A stretch of DNA of 64,000 bases from Corynebacterium auris. GTDB taxonomy: Bacteria > Actinomycetota > Actinomycetes > Mycobacteriales > Mycobacteriaceae. The notes beneath the pieces were generated by a model that saw nothing but the letters and a program-made list of their open reading frames with translations, had not been told where the DNA came from and made no database searches. The stretch covers positions 248,001-312,000 of the forward strand of contig NZ_CP047047.1 in assembly GCF_030408575.1 (NCBI RefSeq), written 5' to 3'. Shown here piece after piece: positions 29,894 to 39,296 of this stretch; the first letter of the stretch is position 1; every line of letters begins with the position of its first letter. The position numbers were made by a program, and so were the translations under genes.

Positions 29894-30904
29894 GTGTTTG
29901 ATTCATCATTTGCCTCCCTAACGACCCTTCGCGTCGGCGGCAGCCCGCGCGACCTCATCCGCTGCGGCAGCGCCGGGGAGCTCGCCGCCACCGTCGCGCG
30001 CCTCGACGCGGAGGGACAGCCGCTTCTTGTCGTGGGCGGGGGCTCGAACCTCCTCGTCGCAGAGGGCCAGCTCGATCTCGTGGCCGTCATCGCCGAGAAC
30101 AAGGGCATCGAGCTTATCGACGCCCACACGCTCCGCGTCGGCGCAGGCACCGTGTGGGACGACGTCGTCGCCTTCGCCGTCGAGCGGGGCCTGGGCGGTA
30201 TTGAGGCGCTCTCCGGCATCCCTGGCTCGGCGGGAGCCACCCCGGTGCAGAACGTCGGCGCCTACGGGGCGGAGATCTCCGAGGTGCTCACGCGCGTGCG
30301 CCTCTACGACCGCGAGACGGGGCGCGACGAGTGGGTGCCCGCCGCAGCACTAGAGCTGGCCTACCGCTACTCCAACCTGAAGTTCACCCAGCGCGCCGTC
30401 GTCCTCGAGGTCGAGCTGCGCCTGGAGGAGGCGGAGCTGTCGCGGCCGCTGCGCCACCTGGGCGGCGAGCGCCTACCCCTGGCGCAGGCGCGGGAGAACA
30501 TCCTGGAGACGCGCCGGGCGAAGGGCATGGTGCTCGACGGGGCGGACCACGATACGTGGTCGGCTGGGTCGTTTTTCACCAACCCCGTTGTGGACGCCGC
30601 GCTGGCCGACGCCATCGAGGCGAAGGTCGGGGAGGCGGGCATGCCGCGCTTCGCCCAGCCCGACGGGCGAGAGAAGCTGTCAGCGGCGTGGCTCATCGAG
30701 CGCGCCGGGTTCCACCGCGGCTACCCCGGTGAGGCGGCGCCTGCGCGGTTAAGCACCAAGCACACCCTGGCGCTGACGAACCGCGGGGGAGCCACCGCCG
30801 ACGACATCGTGGCTTTGGCCCGGGAGGTCCGTGGGGGCGTCGAGAAGCGATTCGGCGTGACCCTCGTGCCCGAGCCCGTCTGGGTCGGCGTGGCGATTGA
30901 TTAG
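29894..30904 (+). CDS. murB: UDP-N-acetylenolpyruvoylglucosamine reductase
   Basis: A 336-residue FAD enzyme making UDP-MurNAc for peptidoglycan. FAD contacts in LLVVGGGSNLLVAEG, then GIEALSGIPGSAGATPVQNV and GAYGAEI; catalytic Ser in SAGSFFTNPV; C-terminal Glu region VLEVELRL and FGVTLVPEPVWVG. GTG at 29894 fits the conserved start, where SLTTLRVGG is the usual N-terminus. Its stop overlaps the convergent fadD stop (30901-30904). Confidence 0.95.
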   Translation: MFDSSFASLTTLRVGGSPRDLIRCGSAGELAATVARLDAEGQPLLVVGGGSNLLVAEGQLDLVAVIAENKGIELIDAHTLRVGAGTVWDDVVAFAVERGLGGIEALSGIPGSAGATPVQNVGAYGAEISEVLTRVRLYDRETGRDEWVPAAALELAYRYSNLKFTQRAVVLEVELRLEEAELSRPLRHLGGERLPLAQARENILETRRAKGMVLDGADHDTWSAGSFFTNPVVDAALADAIEAKVGEAGMPRFAQPDGREKLSAAWLIERAGFHRGYPGEAAPARLSTKHTLALTNRGGATADDIVALAREVRGGVEKRFGVTLVPEPVWVGVAID

Positions 30905-32613
30905 TCGGCCTCCTCCAGGCGCTTGATGAGCTCCGCCTGCACCTCGCGGCGGCGGATCTTGCCCAGCTGGTCGCGGGGCAGCTCCTCGAAGTGGTAGAAG
31001 GTGCGCGGCACCTTGTAGCGGGTCAGGCGCTCGCGGGCGTAGTCGCGCAGGTCCTCCGGCTGCAGGGGGGCGCCTTCGCCGAGGGTGACGCAGGCGACGA
31101 CGTCCTCGGAGCCGTCCGAGCGGGGCCGACCCACCACGGCGACGTCGACGATGTCCGGGTGCTCGCGGATGACGTCCTCGACCTCCTGCGGGTAGACGTT
31201 GAAACCGCCGGTGATGATGAGCTCCTTGATGCGGGAGACGAGCCGGACGAAGCCGTCCTCGTCCATAAAGCCCATGTCGCCGGTGCGGAACCAGCCGTCG
31301 TGGAAGGCCTTCTCCGTGGCCTCGGGGTTGTTGAGGTAGCCGGAGAACACCTGGGGGCCGCGGGCGAGGATCTCGCCCTCCTCTCCCAGCGGGCGCTCCT
31401 CGTCCGGGTTGTCCGGGTCGACCACGCGGATTTCCGTGTCGGGGAAGGGGATGCCGACGTACCCGGGGCGGCGGTCGTCGCTCTGCGGGTTGCCGAGCAG
31501 GATCGGCGAGGTCTCGGTCAGGCCGTAGCCCTCGATCAGGTGCCCGCCGGTGATGGATTCCCACTGGTCAATGGCCGATTCGGGCAAGGAGGAGGCGCCG
31601 GAGAAGCCAATCTCGACGCGGGACATGTCGACGCCGGACTCCTTTGCCTCCTTGATGATGCGCTCGAAGAGAGTTGGCACACCCGGAACGAAGGAGGGGG
31701 TGCGCTTCTTGATCGCGCTCATGATGAGCTCCAGCCGCGGCGCCGGCAGCAGTACCACCTCGCTGCCGATGAGGAAGGTCAGCGTGAGGGAGAAGGTCAG
31801 GCCGTAGGCGTGGAAGAACGGCAGCGTTGCCAGCATGCGCTGGCCGGGCTCCTGCAGCTGGCGCACCCAGGCCACGCCCTGCCAGGCGTTGGCGTGCAGG
31901 TTGGAGTGGGTCAGCTGCGCGCCCTTCGGCTTGCCGGTCGTGCCGGAGGTGTAGAGGATCAGCGCGGGGTCCTCGGGGCGCAGGGTGTCCGGGTAGGTGA
32001 TGTCGCGGCCGTCGCCGCCGATGGCCGAGCCCGTCAGGTCCTCCCACGGCACGGCGTTGGACGCCGGCCCCGTGAGCTGCTCGCGCAGGGTGCGCACTTT
32101 CTTCACCGGCAGCCGCAGCGCGAACTGCTGCAGCCGCGGCATCGCCTTGGTCATGTCCACGCTGACCACGATCTCGAGGTCGGTGTCCGAGCGCAGCTTC
32201 TCCGCCGTGTCGGCCGCCTTGTCCCACACGATGGCCACGCGCGCGCCGTGGTCCTGGAACTGCGGGCGCAGCTCAGAGGCGGTGTAGAGCGGGTTGTGCT
32301 CGACGACGACGGCGCCGAGCAGCTGCACGGCCATGAACGCGGCCACGTGCTGCGGGCAGTTCGGCAACATGATGGCCACGCGGTCGCCGGGGCGCACGCC
32401 GAAGGCCTTCAGGCCCGCCGCGGCGCGACGCACCTCCTCGTCGAGCTCGGCGTAGGTCTGCGACCGGCCAAAGAACCAGGTCGCCGGCCTGTGCGCGTTC
32501 ATGGCGAGGTTTTCCTCGTACATCTGCGGCAGCGTCGTGGTGCCGTATTCGAGGGTGTGCGCCGTCCACTCGGGGTAGTACTTTAACCAGGGCTTTTTTT
32601 CTAAAGCAGACAT
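30901..32613 (-). CDS. Long-chain acyl-CoA ligase (FadD-type), copy 1
   Basis: A 570-residue ANL-superfamily enzyme that adenylates a fatty acid and forms the CoA thioester. AMP-binding P-loop LYTSGTTGKPKGAQLTHSN, GYGLTETSP, WFRTGDMGFMDEDG, hinge RIKELIITGGFNVYPQEVE, and the C-terminal catalytic Lys in GKIRRREV. ATG 32613; a TATACT -10 (32627-32622) lies only 9 bases upstream, so the leader is very short. One of three copies clustered here. Confidence 0.92.
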   Translation of the reverse strand: MSALEKKPWLKYYPEWTAHTLEYGTTTLPQMYEENLAMNAHRPATWFFGRSQTYAELDEEVRRAAAGLKAFGVRPGDRVAIMLPNCPQHVAAFMAVQLLGAVVVEHNPLYTASELRPQFQDHGARVAIVWDKAADTAEKLRSDTDLEIVVSVDMTKAMPRLQQFALRLPVKKVRTLREQLTGPASNAVPWEDLTGSAIGGDGRDITYPDTLRPEDPALILYTSGTTGKPKGAQLTHSNLHANAWQGVAWVRQLQEPGQRMLATLPFFHAYGLTFSLTLTFLIGSEVVLLPAPRLELIMSAIKKRTPSFVPGVPTLFERIIKEAKESGVDMSRVEIGFSGASSLPESAIDQWESITGGHLIEGYGLTETSPILLGNPQSDDRRPGYVGIPFPDTEIRVVDPDNPDEERPLGEEGEILARGPQVFSGYLNNPEATEKAFHDGWFRTGDMGFMDEDGFVRLVSRIKELIITGGFNVYPQEVEDVIREHPDIVDVAVVGRPRSDGSEDVVACVTLGEGAPLQPEDLRDYARERLTRYKVPRTFYHFEELPRDQLGKIRRREVQAELIKRLEEAD

Positions 32614-32621
32614 GTGTCCCC

Positions 32622-32636
32622 AGTATAGGTAAGCCT
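32622..32636 (-). promoter_or_regulatory. Promoter of fadD copy 1 with DtxR-like half site
   Basis: Minus-strand -10 TATACT at 32627-32622. On the + strand TAGGTAAGCCT (32626-32636) equals the left half of the DtxR consensus; the right half is not conserved. The start codon is 9 bases downstream of the -10. Confidence 0.4.
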
Positions 32637-32658
32637 TGGTTTTGGTGCGCTATTGTTT

Positions 32659-34362
32659 TCAGCTCTGGGCGGTCCCTTCCTCGATCATGGTGAGGAGGGT
32701 TTTTTGAACGGCCTTGCGGCGGATCTTGCCGGTCTGGTCGCGCTCCAGGGTGTCGAAGTAGTAGAAGGTGCGGGGGACTTTGTAGGGGGTCAGGTGTGTA
32801 CGGGCGTAGTCCGCGAGCGCGTCGGGGTCAAGCGGAGCGCCCTCGTGGAGGGTGACGCAGGCAACGACGTCCTCGGAGCCGTCGGGCCGGGGCCGCCCGA
32901 CGATGGCGACGTCGTCGATGTCGGGGTGCTGTTTGAGGACTTGCTCGACTTCGTCGGGGTAAACGTTGAAGCCGCCCGTGATGATCATTTCTTTAATGCG
33001 GGCGACGAGGCGGATGAACCCGTCTGGTTCCATGATGGCCATGTCGCCGGTGCGGAACCACCCGTCGTGGAAGGCTTTTTCGTTGGCCTCGGGTTTGTTG
33101 AGGTAGCCGGAGAACACCTGGGGGCCGCGGGCGAGGAGTTCGCCGGGTTCGCCGTCGGGCATGGTTTCTGCCGGGGTGTCGGGGTTGGCGATGCGGATGT
33201 CGGTGTGCGGGTAGGGCACGCCGACGTAGCCGGGGCGGTGCTTGCCGTTCATCGGATTGGCGGTCAGGATCGGTGCGGTCTCCGTGAGGCCGTAGCCCTC
33301 CACCAGGCGCCCGCCGGTGACGCTCTCCCACAGCTCGAGGGTGGTGGTGGGAAGCGTGGCCGCGCCGGAGAAGGCGTTGCGGATGGAGGACAGGTCCTTG
33401 TTGTTGTCGGTGGCCCAGGCGGCGATGCGCTCGTAGAGGGTGGGCACGCCGGGCAACATCGTGGGCTTCGTCTTCTCGATGGCGGGGTACATCAGCTCCG
33501 GTTTCGGCGCCGCCACCAACACGATTTGGGCGGCGCTGGAGATGGCCAGAGAGAAGTTGAGCATGAGGCCGTAGACGTGGAAGAGGGGGAGGACGGCGAG
33601 GACCTTTTCGTCGTGCTCGCCCCAGTCTTTGAGCCATTCGAGTCCGGTGACCAGGCTTGCGTTGAGGTTGCCGTGGGTGAGAGGTGCGCCTTTGGGTTCT
33701 CCGGTGGTGCCGGAGGTGTAGAGGATGAAGGCTGTGTCGTCTTGGGTGACGGTGGCAGGCGGTGGCGCGGGGTGCGTGGCGAGGAGGTCGCTGAAGGCGG
33801 TGGTGCCGGGAGCGGGGGAGGTGAGCTCTTTGCGTTTTGCGCGGGCGGTGCCGAGGGGCAGTTTCAGCAGGGTGCGCAGGTGCCAGGGCATCGCGTCGGT
33901 CATGTTGACGGAGATGATGGTGCTGAGCTGGGTGGCTTCGGCGAGCTCGCGGTAGACGGGGGCTGCTTTGTCCCAGACGATGGCTATCTCGGCGCCGTGG
34001 TCGAGGATCTGGCTCTTCAGTTCGTAGGCGGTGTAGAGGGGGTTGTGTTCGACGACAGCGGCGCCGAGCGAGTGGATGGCGAGGATGGAGACGACGTGCT
34101 GGGGGCAGTTGGGCAGGGCAACGACGACGCGGTGGCCTTTGCTGACGCCGAGCTCGGCGAGCGCGCTGGCGATGCTGCGGACCTGCTGGTCGAGTTGGAT
34201 GTAGGTCAGTTCCGCGCCCATGAACCAGGTTGCCTTGTTGTTGGGGTGGGTGGCTACCGCTTCGTTGTAGCGCGAGACGAGGGTGTGGTTTCCCAGCTCG
34301 GGTGTGGGGTTGGTCCATTCGGCGTAGTGGTGCAGCCAGGCTTTGTCTTCGTACGCTCCCAT
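32659..34362 (-). CDS. Long-chain acyl-CoA ligase (FadD-type), copy 2
   Basis: A 567-residue paralogue of copies 1 and 3. LYTSGTTGEPKGAPLTHGN, GYGLTETAPILTANP, WFRTGDMAIMEPDG, RIKEMIITGGFNVYPDEVEQ and GKIRRKAVQ are present. ATG 34362 is chosen because MGAYEDKAWLHHYAEW aligns with the starts of both neighbours. Codon use is slightly less G+C-biased in the third position than in copies 1 and 3 (visible as more T and A in wobble sites). Separated from copy 1 by 45 bp holding that copy's promoter. Confidence 0.92.
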   Translation of the reverse strand: MGAYEDKAWLHHYAEWTNPTPELGNHTLVSRYNEAVATHPNNKATWFMGAELTYIQLDQQVRSIASALAELGVSKGHRVVVALPNCPQHVVSILAIHSLGAAVVEHNPLYTAYELKSQILDHGAEIAIVWDKAAPVYRELAEATQLSTIISVNMTDAMPWHLRTLLKLPLGTARAKRKELTSPAPGTTAFSDLLATHPAPPPATVTQDDTAFILYTSGTTGEPKGAPLTHGNLNASLVTGLEWLKDWGEHDEKVLAVLPLFHVYGLMLNFSLAISSAAQIVLVAAPKPELMYPAIEKTKPTMLPGVPTLYERIAAWATDNNKDLSSIRNAFSGAATLPTTTLELWESVTGGRLVEGYGLTETAPILTANPMNGKHRPGYVGVPYPHTDIRIANPDTPAETMPDGEPGELLARGPQVFSGYLNKPEANEKAFHDGWFRTGDMAIMEPDGFIRLVARIKEMIITGGFNVYPDEVEQVLKQHPDIDDVAIVGRPRPDGSEDVVACVTLHEGAPLDPDALADYARTHLTPYKVPRTFYYFDTLERDQTGKIRRKAVQKTLLTMIEEGTAQS

Positions 34363-34406
34363 GTCGATCGACCCTTTCTCTTCCGACGCTGTAGCGCCTC
34401 CGATGA

Positions 34407-34440
34407 TTAGCAAGTACAAGCTAAGTAGGTAGAGAGTATA
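34407..34440. promoter_or_regulatory. Divergent promoter region of fadD copy 2 and the macro-domain gene
   Basis: TTAGC (34407-34411) and GCTAA (34420-34424) form an 18-base partial palindrome around AAGTACAA, next to a minus-strand TATACT (34440-34435). This A+T-rich stretch is the only candidate regulatory DNA in the 127-bp gap. Confidence 0.4.
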
Positions 34441-34489
34441 CGGCTGGCGCCGGCGCGCAGGAGGTGTTTTTGCGCGTAATCTGGGCGGG

Positions 34490-35014
34490 GTGAAGCTTTT
34501 AGTTATCGAAGGGGACATCACCACCCAAGAGGTCGACGCCGTGGTGAACGCGGCCAACCACACGCTGCTCGGAGGCGGCGGGGTCGACGGGGCAATACAC
34601 CGCGCGGGAGGCCCGGACATCGTGCAGGAGTGCCGCCGGGTGCGCGACGAGCAGTGGCCGGGCGGGCTGCCCACCGGCGAAGCCGTTGCCACCGGGGCTG
34701 GGCAGCTGCCGGCGCGGTGGGTTATCCACACGGTGGGTCCGGTTTGGGCCAAGACCAAGGACAAGTCCGGGCAGCTCGCCTCCTGCTACCGGCGCAGCAT
34801 GGAGGTTGCCGAGGACCTCGGCGCGGCCTCGGTCGCCTTTCCCCTCATCTCCGCTGGTGTGTACGGCTGGCCGGTGCCGGACGCCGCGCGCATCGCGGTG
34901 GAGACGGTGCGCGCCTACGGCGAGGAGCACCCCACCACAGCCATCGCGGAGGTCCGGTTCGTGGCCTTCGGCGACGCCGCGCGCGAGGCGCTGGAAGGGG
35001 CGCTCGGGGAATAG
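34490..35014 (+). CDS. Macro-domain protein (ADP-ribosyl / O-acetyl-ADP-ribose hydrolase type)
   Basis: A 174-residue soluble protein, nearly all macro domain: EGDITTQEVDAVVNAANHTL, then LGGGGVDGAIHRAGG, the ADP-ribose loops, RWVIHTVGPVW and FPLISAGVYGWP. MacroD-type enzymes remove ADP-ribose or deacetylate O-acetyl-ADP-ribose, a product of sirtuins. Placed between two acyl-CoA ligase genes on the opposite strand, which hints at a link to acyl/acetyl metabolism. GTG at 34490. Confidence 0.9.
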   Translation: MKLLVIEGDITTQEVDAVVNAANHTLLGGGGVDGAIHRAGGPDIVQECRRVRDEQWPGGLPTGEAVATGAGQLPARWVIHTVGPVWAKTKDKSGQLASCYRRSMEVAEDLGAASVAFPLISAGVYGWPVPDAARIAVETVRAYGEEHPTTAIAEVRFVAFGDAAREALEGALGE

Positions 35015-35077
35015 GGCGGGGGCAGATTCCCGCGAAGAAACCGCAGGTTGGGTTCGCCGCCGGGTGAGCGCAGCCGC

Positions 35078-36796
35078 CTAGGACTTCTCGCCGACGGTGG
35101 TGTCGTCCCCGCTGTCGAGCATGCCCACGAGGGTCTGCTGCACCTCGCGGCGGCGGATCTTGCCCGTCATGTCCCGGGCGAGGTCCTCGAAGTGGTAGAA
35201 GGTGCGCGGCACCTTGTACGCGGTGAGGCGCTCGCGGGCGTACTCGCGCAGGGTGTCGGACTGGATGACCGCGCCCTCGCGGAGGGTGACGCAGGCGACG
35301 ACGTCCTCGGAGCCGTCGGAACGCGGCCGGCCCACGACTGCGATGTCCTCGATGTCCTCGTGCTGCTTCATCACCTGCTCGACCTCGTCGGGGTAGACGT
35401 TGAAGCCGCCGGTGATGATCATCTCCTTGATGCGGGAGACGAGGCGGATGTAGCCGTCTTCCTCCATGATCCCCATATCACCGGTGCGGAACCAGCCGTC
35501 GTGGAAGGCGTTCTCGGTGGCCTCGGGCTTGTTCAGGTAGCCCTTGAACACCTGCGGGCCGCGGACGAGCAGCTCGCCGGGCTCGCCGTCGGGCATGGTC
35601 TCGTCCAGGTTGTCCGGGTTGCCGATGCGGACCTCGGTGTTGGGGAAGGGGATGCCGATGTAGCCGGGGCGGTGGTTGCCGTCCATCGGGTTGGCGGTGA
35701 CGATCGGGGAGGTCTCGGTGAGGCCGTAGCCCTCGACGAGCACGCCGCCGGTGATGGACTCCCACTTCTCGATGGTCGAGGCCGGCAGGGTGGACGCGCC
35801 GGAGAAGGAGTTGCGGATGGAGGGGTAGCGCTTGTCCTTGGCGATGGCGCCCTCGGCGATCTTCTCGTAGAGGGTGGGCACGCCGGGGAAGAAGGTCGGC
35901 GGGTTATTCTTCAGCGCCATGGCGATGAGCCGAGGCTCCGGCGCGGGCACGAGGATCAGTTCCGCGCCGATGCCGAGCGCGAGGCCCAGGTTGAGCGCCA
36001 GGCCGTAGACGTGGAAGAGCGGCAGGACCGTCATGATCTTCTCGCGGTCTTTGCCCAGGTCCTTGACCCAGTGCAGCCCGCCCTTGAGCACGGCGTTGAG
36101 GTTGCCGTGCGTCAGCTGCGCGCCCTTGGGCGGGCCGGTGGTGCCCGAGGTGTAGAGGATAAGGACGGTGTCGTCCTGCTTGATGTCCTCCGCGGGCTGG
36201 AACTGCTTGTCAATGAGGGCGGTCTGCCACGGCATAGTGGCGGGCGCGGGCGCGGAGAGCTTGTCCCGCATGTCCTTGAGCGGTCCTACCGGGATTTTCA
36301 GGGCGAGGCGGTAGGGCAGGGGCATCGCCTCGATCATGTTGACCGAGATGATGGTCGACAGCGGCGCCTGCGCGCGGATCGTGGAGACCATCTCCGCCGC
36401 CTTGTCCCAGACGATCGCGACCTTCGCGCCGTGGTCCTGGAACTGTGGCAGCAGCTCGGCGGCGGTGTAGAGCGGGTTGTGCTCGACGATGGTGGCGCCG
36501 AGGCGCATGACAGCGATGAACGCGATGACGTGCTGCGGGCAGTTGGGCAGCAGGATGGCCACGCGGTCGCCCTTCTTCACGCCCATTTCCTGCAGGCCGG
36601 CGGCGAGCTTGAGCACCTGCTCGTTGAGGTCCGCGTACGTCATCGTCTGCCCGAAGAACCAGGTTGCGACGCGGTTCGAGTGCTTCGCGAGGTTGCGCTC
36701 GTAGATGTCCACGAGCGTGTCCGAGTCGAGCTCGATGTCGTGGGGTGTCCAGCGCGCGTAGTGCTGCAGCCAGGCCTTTTCTTCGAAAGCGCCCAT
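35078..36796 (-). CDS. Long-chain acyl-CoA ligase (FadD-type), copy 3
   Basis: A 572-residue ligase with LYTSGTTGPPKGAQLTHGN, GYGLTETSPIVTANP, WFRTGDMGIMEEDG, RIKEMIITGGFNVYPDEVEQ and GKIRRREVQ. The ATG at 36796 is chosen: AAGGAG is 10 bases upstream and MGAFEEKAWLQHYARW matches the start of copy 2. A TATACT -10 reads on the minus strand at 36844-36839. Ends near the convergent macro-domain gene. Confidence 0.92.
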   Translation of the reverse strand: MGAFEEKAWLQHYARWTPHDIELDSDTLVDIYERNLAKHSNRVATWFFGQTMTYADLNEQVLKLAAGLQEMGVKKGDRVAILLPNCPQHVIAFIAVMRLGATIVEHNPLYTAAELLPQFQDHGAKVAIVWDKAAEMVSTIRAQAPLSTIISVNMIEAMPLPYRLALKIPVGPLKDMRDKLSAPAPATMPWQTALIDKQFQPAEDIKQDDTVLILYTSGTTGPPKGAQLTHGNLNAVLKGGLHWVKDLGKDREKIMTVLPLFHVYGLALNLGLALGIGAELILVPAPEPRLIAMALKNNPPTFFPGVPTLYEKIAEGAIAKDKRYPSIRNSFSGASTLPASTIEKWESITGGVLVEGYGLTETSPIVTANPMDGNHRPGYIGIPFPNTEVRIGNPDNLDETMPDGEPGELLVRGPQVFKGYLNKPEATENAFHDGWFRTGDMGIMEEDGYIRLVSRIKEMIITGGFNVYPDEVEQVMKQHEDIEDIAVVGRPRSDGSEDVVACVTLREGAVIQSDTLREYARERLTAYKVPRTFYHFEDLARDMTGKIRRREVQQTLVGMLDSGDDTTVGEKS

Positions 36797-36996
36797 TGAG
36801 GGTATCTCCTTATTGCTTATCGACGTCCGATTGGTGCTTAGTATAGATAAATCAATCGTGCCGTGTGTCACATATCGGTGGAAGTCGTGAGCGGAGATAC
36901 AAAACCCTGATTGCTCCGCTTGCGCGCGCCGCCGGATCGTGTAAGAACAGTGGTTATCCGCGCCGCAGCGGCGCGAGAAAACGAGGGGGATAAGCT

Positions 36997-37971
36997 GTGA
37001 GCATTCACATGCCTGCGCACGGCGCGCAGGAGGAGGGGACGGGCCTCGACCTCGATAACACCATCGTGGTCAACCCGGTCAAGGCGGCCCCGGCGCGGGG
37101 ATGGCGGCGCGTGGTCCATTCCGTGTCGGGGGGAAGGCTGAACCCGGGGGCGTCGATAAGCGAAGTGCGCGAAGGGCAGCTGGCGGAGGCGATTCGCGCG
37201 CCGCTGCGGGGCGACTACCGCATCGCGGTGATGTCGCTGAAAGGCGGGGTGGGCAAGACGACGACCACGGTCGCCCTCGGCGGCGTCTTCGCTGCGGAGC
37301 GCGGGGACCGCGTCATCGCTATCGACGCCAACCCGGACCTGGGGACCCTGGCGCAGCGCGCCGCGGTCGCCGCCCCGGCGACGATCCGGGACCTGCTGAG
37401 CGCGCCGGACACCTCCCGCTACCCGCAGGTGCGTGCCTTCACCCACCAGGCCACCTCCCGGCTGGAGGTGGTCGGCTCGGAGCGCGACCCCGCCGTGAGC
37501 GTGGCGTTCAGCGAAGCGGACTACCGGCGCGCGGTGGACATCCTGCAGCACCACTACAACATCATCCTCACGGACTGCGGCACCGGGCTCATGCACTCGG
37601 CGATGGCGGGCGTGCTCGACCTAGCGAACACCCTGGTGCTGGTGACCTCGCCGGCCCTCGACGGCGCGCAGTCGGCCTCCGCGACCCTCGACTGGCTCAA
37701 CCTGCACGGCTACGACCAGCTGGCCGCCAATGCCGTCGTGGTGGTCTCGGCTTCTGCCCCGGGCAAGCCGAGCATCGACATGGAGCGGCTGACCGGGCAC
37801 TTCGCGGCGCGGACGAGGGCGGTGCACACCATTCCCTACGACAGGCACCTGGCCGAAGGCGCCGTGGTGGACCTGGGCAGGCTGGGGGCCGCGACGCGGC
37901 GCGCCTACCGCGAGCTGGCGGCCACCGTCGCGGCGGACTTCTCTTCCTGGCACCGTCACGCGGCCTGGTAG
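36997..37971 (+). CDS. MinD/ParA-like P-loop ATPase
   Basis: A 324-residue cytoplasmic ATPase. A ~70-residue N-terminal extension precedes the deviant Walker A SLKGGVGKTTTT (Lys82 and Lys87), AIDANPDLGTL as the second motif and ILTDCGTGLMH as Walker B. The layout resembles the MinD-like ATPases that go with mycobacterial ESX systems (EspI type), but no ESX gene is in the window. GTG at 36997 follows GAGGGGGATAAGCT. It is 21 bp upstream of mshA. Role unknown. Confidence 0.8.
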   Translation: MSIHMPAHGAQEEGTGLDLDNTIVVNPVKAAPARGWRRVVHSVSGGRLNPGASISEVREGQLAEAIRAPLRGDYRIAVMSLKGGVGKTTTTVALGGVFAAERGDRVIAIDANPDLGTLAQRAAVAAPATIRDLLSAPDTSRYPQVRAFTHQATSRLEVVGSERDPAVSVAFSEADYRRAVDILQHHYNIILTDCGTGLMHSAMAGVLDLANTLVLVTSPALDGAQSASATLDWLNLHGYDQLAANAVVVVSASAPGKPSIDMERLTGHFAARTRAVHTIPYDRHLAEGAVVDLGRLGAATRRAYRELAATVAADFSSWHRHAAW

Positions 37972-37992
37972 GCGAGCCGTAAAGTGGTGCGC

Positions 37993-39258
37993 ATGCGCGT
38001 CGCCATGATCTCCATGCACACCTCCCCGCTCGAGCAGCCGGGCGCGGGTGACGCCGGCGGCATGAACGTCTACGTCCTCAACGTGGCGCGCGAGCTGGCG
38101 CGCCGCGGCGTCGCCGTCGACGTGTTCACCCGCGCCTCGCGGCCCAGCCTGGGCGAGGTCGTGGAGGTGACCGAGAACCTGCGGGTGATCAACATCGTTG
38201 CCGGGCCCTACGAGGGCCTGAGCAAGGAGGAGCTGCCCACCCAGCTCGCCGCCTTCGCGGGGGGAATCGTGCAGTTCACGCGGCACCACGGTCTGAGCTA
38301 CGACCTGATCCACTCCCACTACTGGCTCTCCGGCCAGGTCGGCTGGCTGCTCGCCGACCTGGCGCGCGTGCCCCTGGTGCATACCGGGCACACGTGGGCG
38401 GCGGTGAAAAACGCCGCCGGCACGCCCGATGCCGCCGCAGAGGGGGAGGCGCGCCGGATCTGCGAGCAGCAGCTGGTGGACAACGCCGACACGCTCGTGG
38501 TCAACACCGACAACGAAAGCCGCGAGCTGGCCAGCCACTACGACGTCGCAACCTCGTGCATCCGGGTGGTCACGCCCGGGGCGGACACCGCCCTGTTCAC
38601 GCCGGGCACGAACCGCAACACCGAACTGGCGCGGCGCCACCTGGGCCTGCCGCTGCACGCCAAGGTCATCGCTTTTGTTGGCCGGCTGCAGAAATTCAAG
38701 GGCCCGCAGGTGCTCATCCGCGCCGTCGGCGAGCTCGTGCGGCGCGAGCCCGAGCTTGAGGTGCGGGTGGTGCTGTGCGGTGGGGCGTCGGGAAGCGAGG
38801 CGAGCGTGGCGCAGTACCGCGACCTGGCCCGCGAGGAGGGGCTGGGGGCGCGGGTGCGCTTCCTCGGCCCCCGCCCGCCCGAGGAGCTGGTCAGCGTGTA
38901 CCAGGCGGCCGACGTCGTGGCCGTGCCCAGCTACAACGAGTCCTTCGGCCTCGTGGCCGTCGAGGCCCAGGCGACCGGCACCCCGGTCGTTGCCGCGCGC
39001 GTCGGGGGACTGCCGCTCGCCGTCGCCGACGGCCGCACGGGTGTCCTCGTGGGCAGCCACGACCCGGGGGAATGGGCCACGGCGCTGGGCGACATCCTGC
39101 GCGACGACCCGCGCCGGGTCGCGATGGGCCGCAACGCCGTCGCGCACGCGGCGGGGTTCAGCTGGGCGGCGGCGGCCCAGAAGCTGGAGGAGGTCTACCG
39201 CGACACCCTTAGCTCCTTCGCGCCGGATACCCACGAGCGCGCCGCCTTCGGCAGTTAA
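37993..39258 (+). CDS. mshA: D-inositol-3-phosphate glycosyltransferase, mycothiol step 1
   Basis: A 421-residue GT4 enzyme joining UDP-GlcNAc to inositol-3-phosphate, the first step of mycothiol, the actinobacterial thiol. N-terminal [16 protein letters not shown] and [20 protein letters not shown] are the MshA signature; donor-site motifs [15 protein letters not shown] and [20 protein letters not shown] follow. ATG 37993 matches the usual start; GTGs at 37984 and 37987 are in frame but less likely. Confidence 0.95.
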   Translation: MRVAMISMHTSPLEQPGAGDAGGMNVYVLNVARELARRGVAVDVFTRASRPSLGEVVEVTENLRVINIVAGPYEGLSKEELPTQLAAFAGGIVQFTRHHGLSYDLIHSHYWLSGQVGWLLADLARVPLVHTGHTWAAVKNAAGTPDAAAEGEARRICEQQLVDNADTLVVNTDNESRELASHYDVATSCIRVVTPGADTALFTPGTNRNTELARRHLGLPLHAKVIAFVGRLQKFKGPQVLIRAVGELVRREPELEVRVVLCGGASGSEASVAQYRDLAREEGLGARVRFLGPRPPEELVSVYQAADVVAVPSYNESFGLVAVEAQATGTPVVAARVGGLPLAVADGRTGVLVGSHDPGEWATALGDILRDDPRRVAMGRNAVAHAAGFSWAAAAQKLEEVYRDTLSSFAPDTHERAAFGS

Positions 39259-39296
39259 CGGCGCAGGCAGGCGCCGTTCGTGGCATGCTAGACGCC

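Noticed and set aside
32653-36799. Long + strand frames opposite the fadD genes
   Set aside because: Antisense shadows; the minus strand encodes three coherent acyl-CoA ligases.
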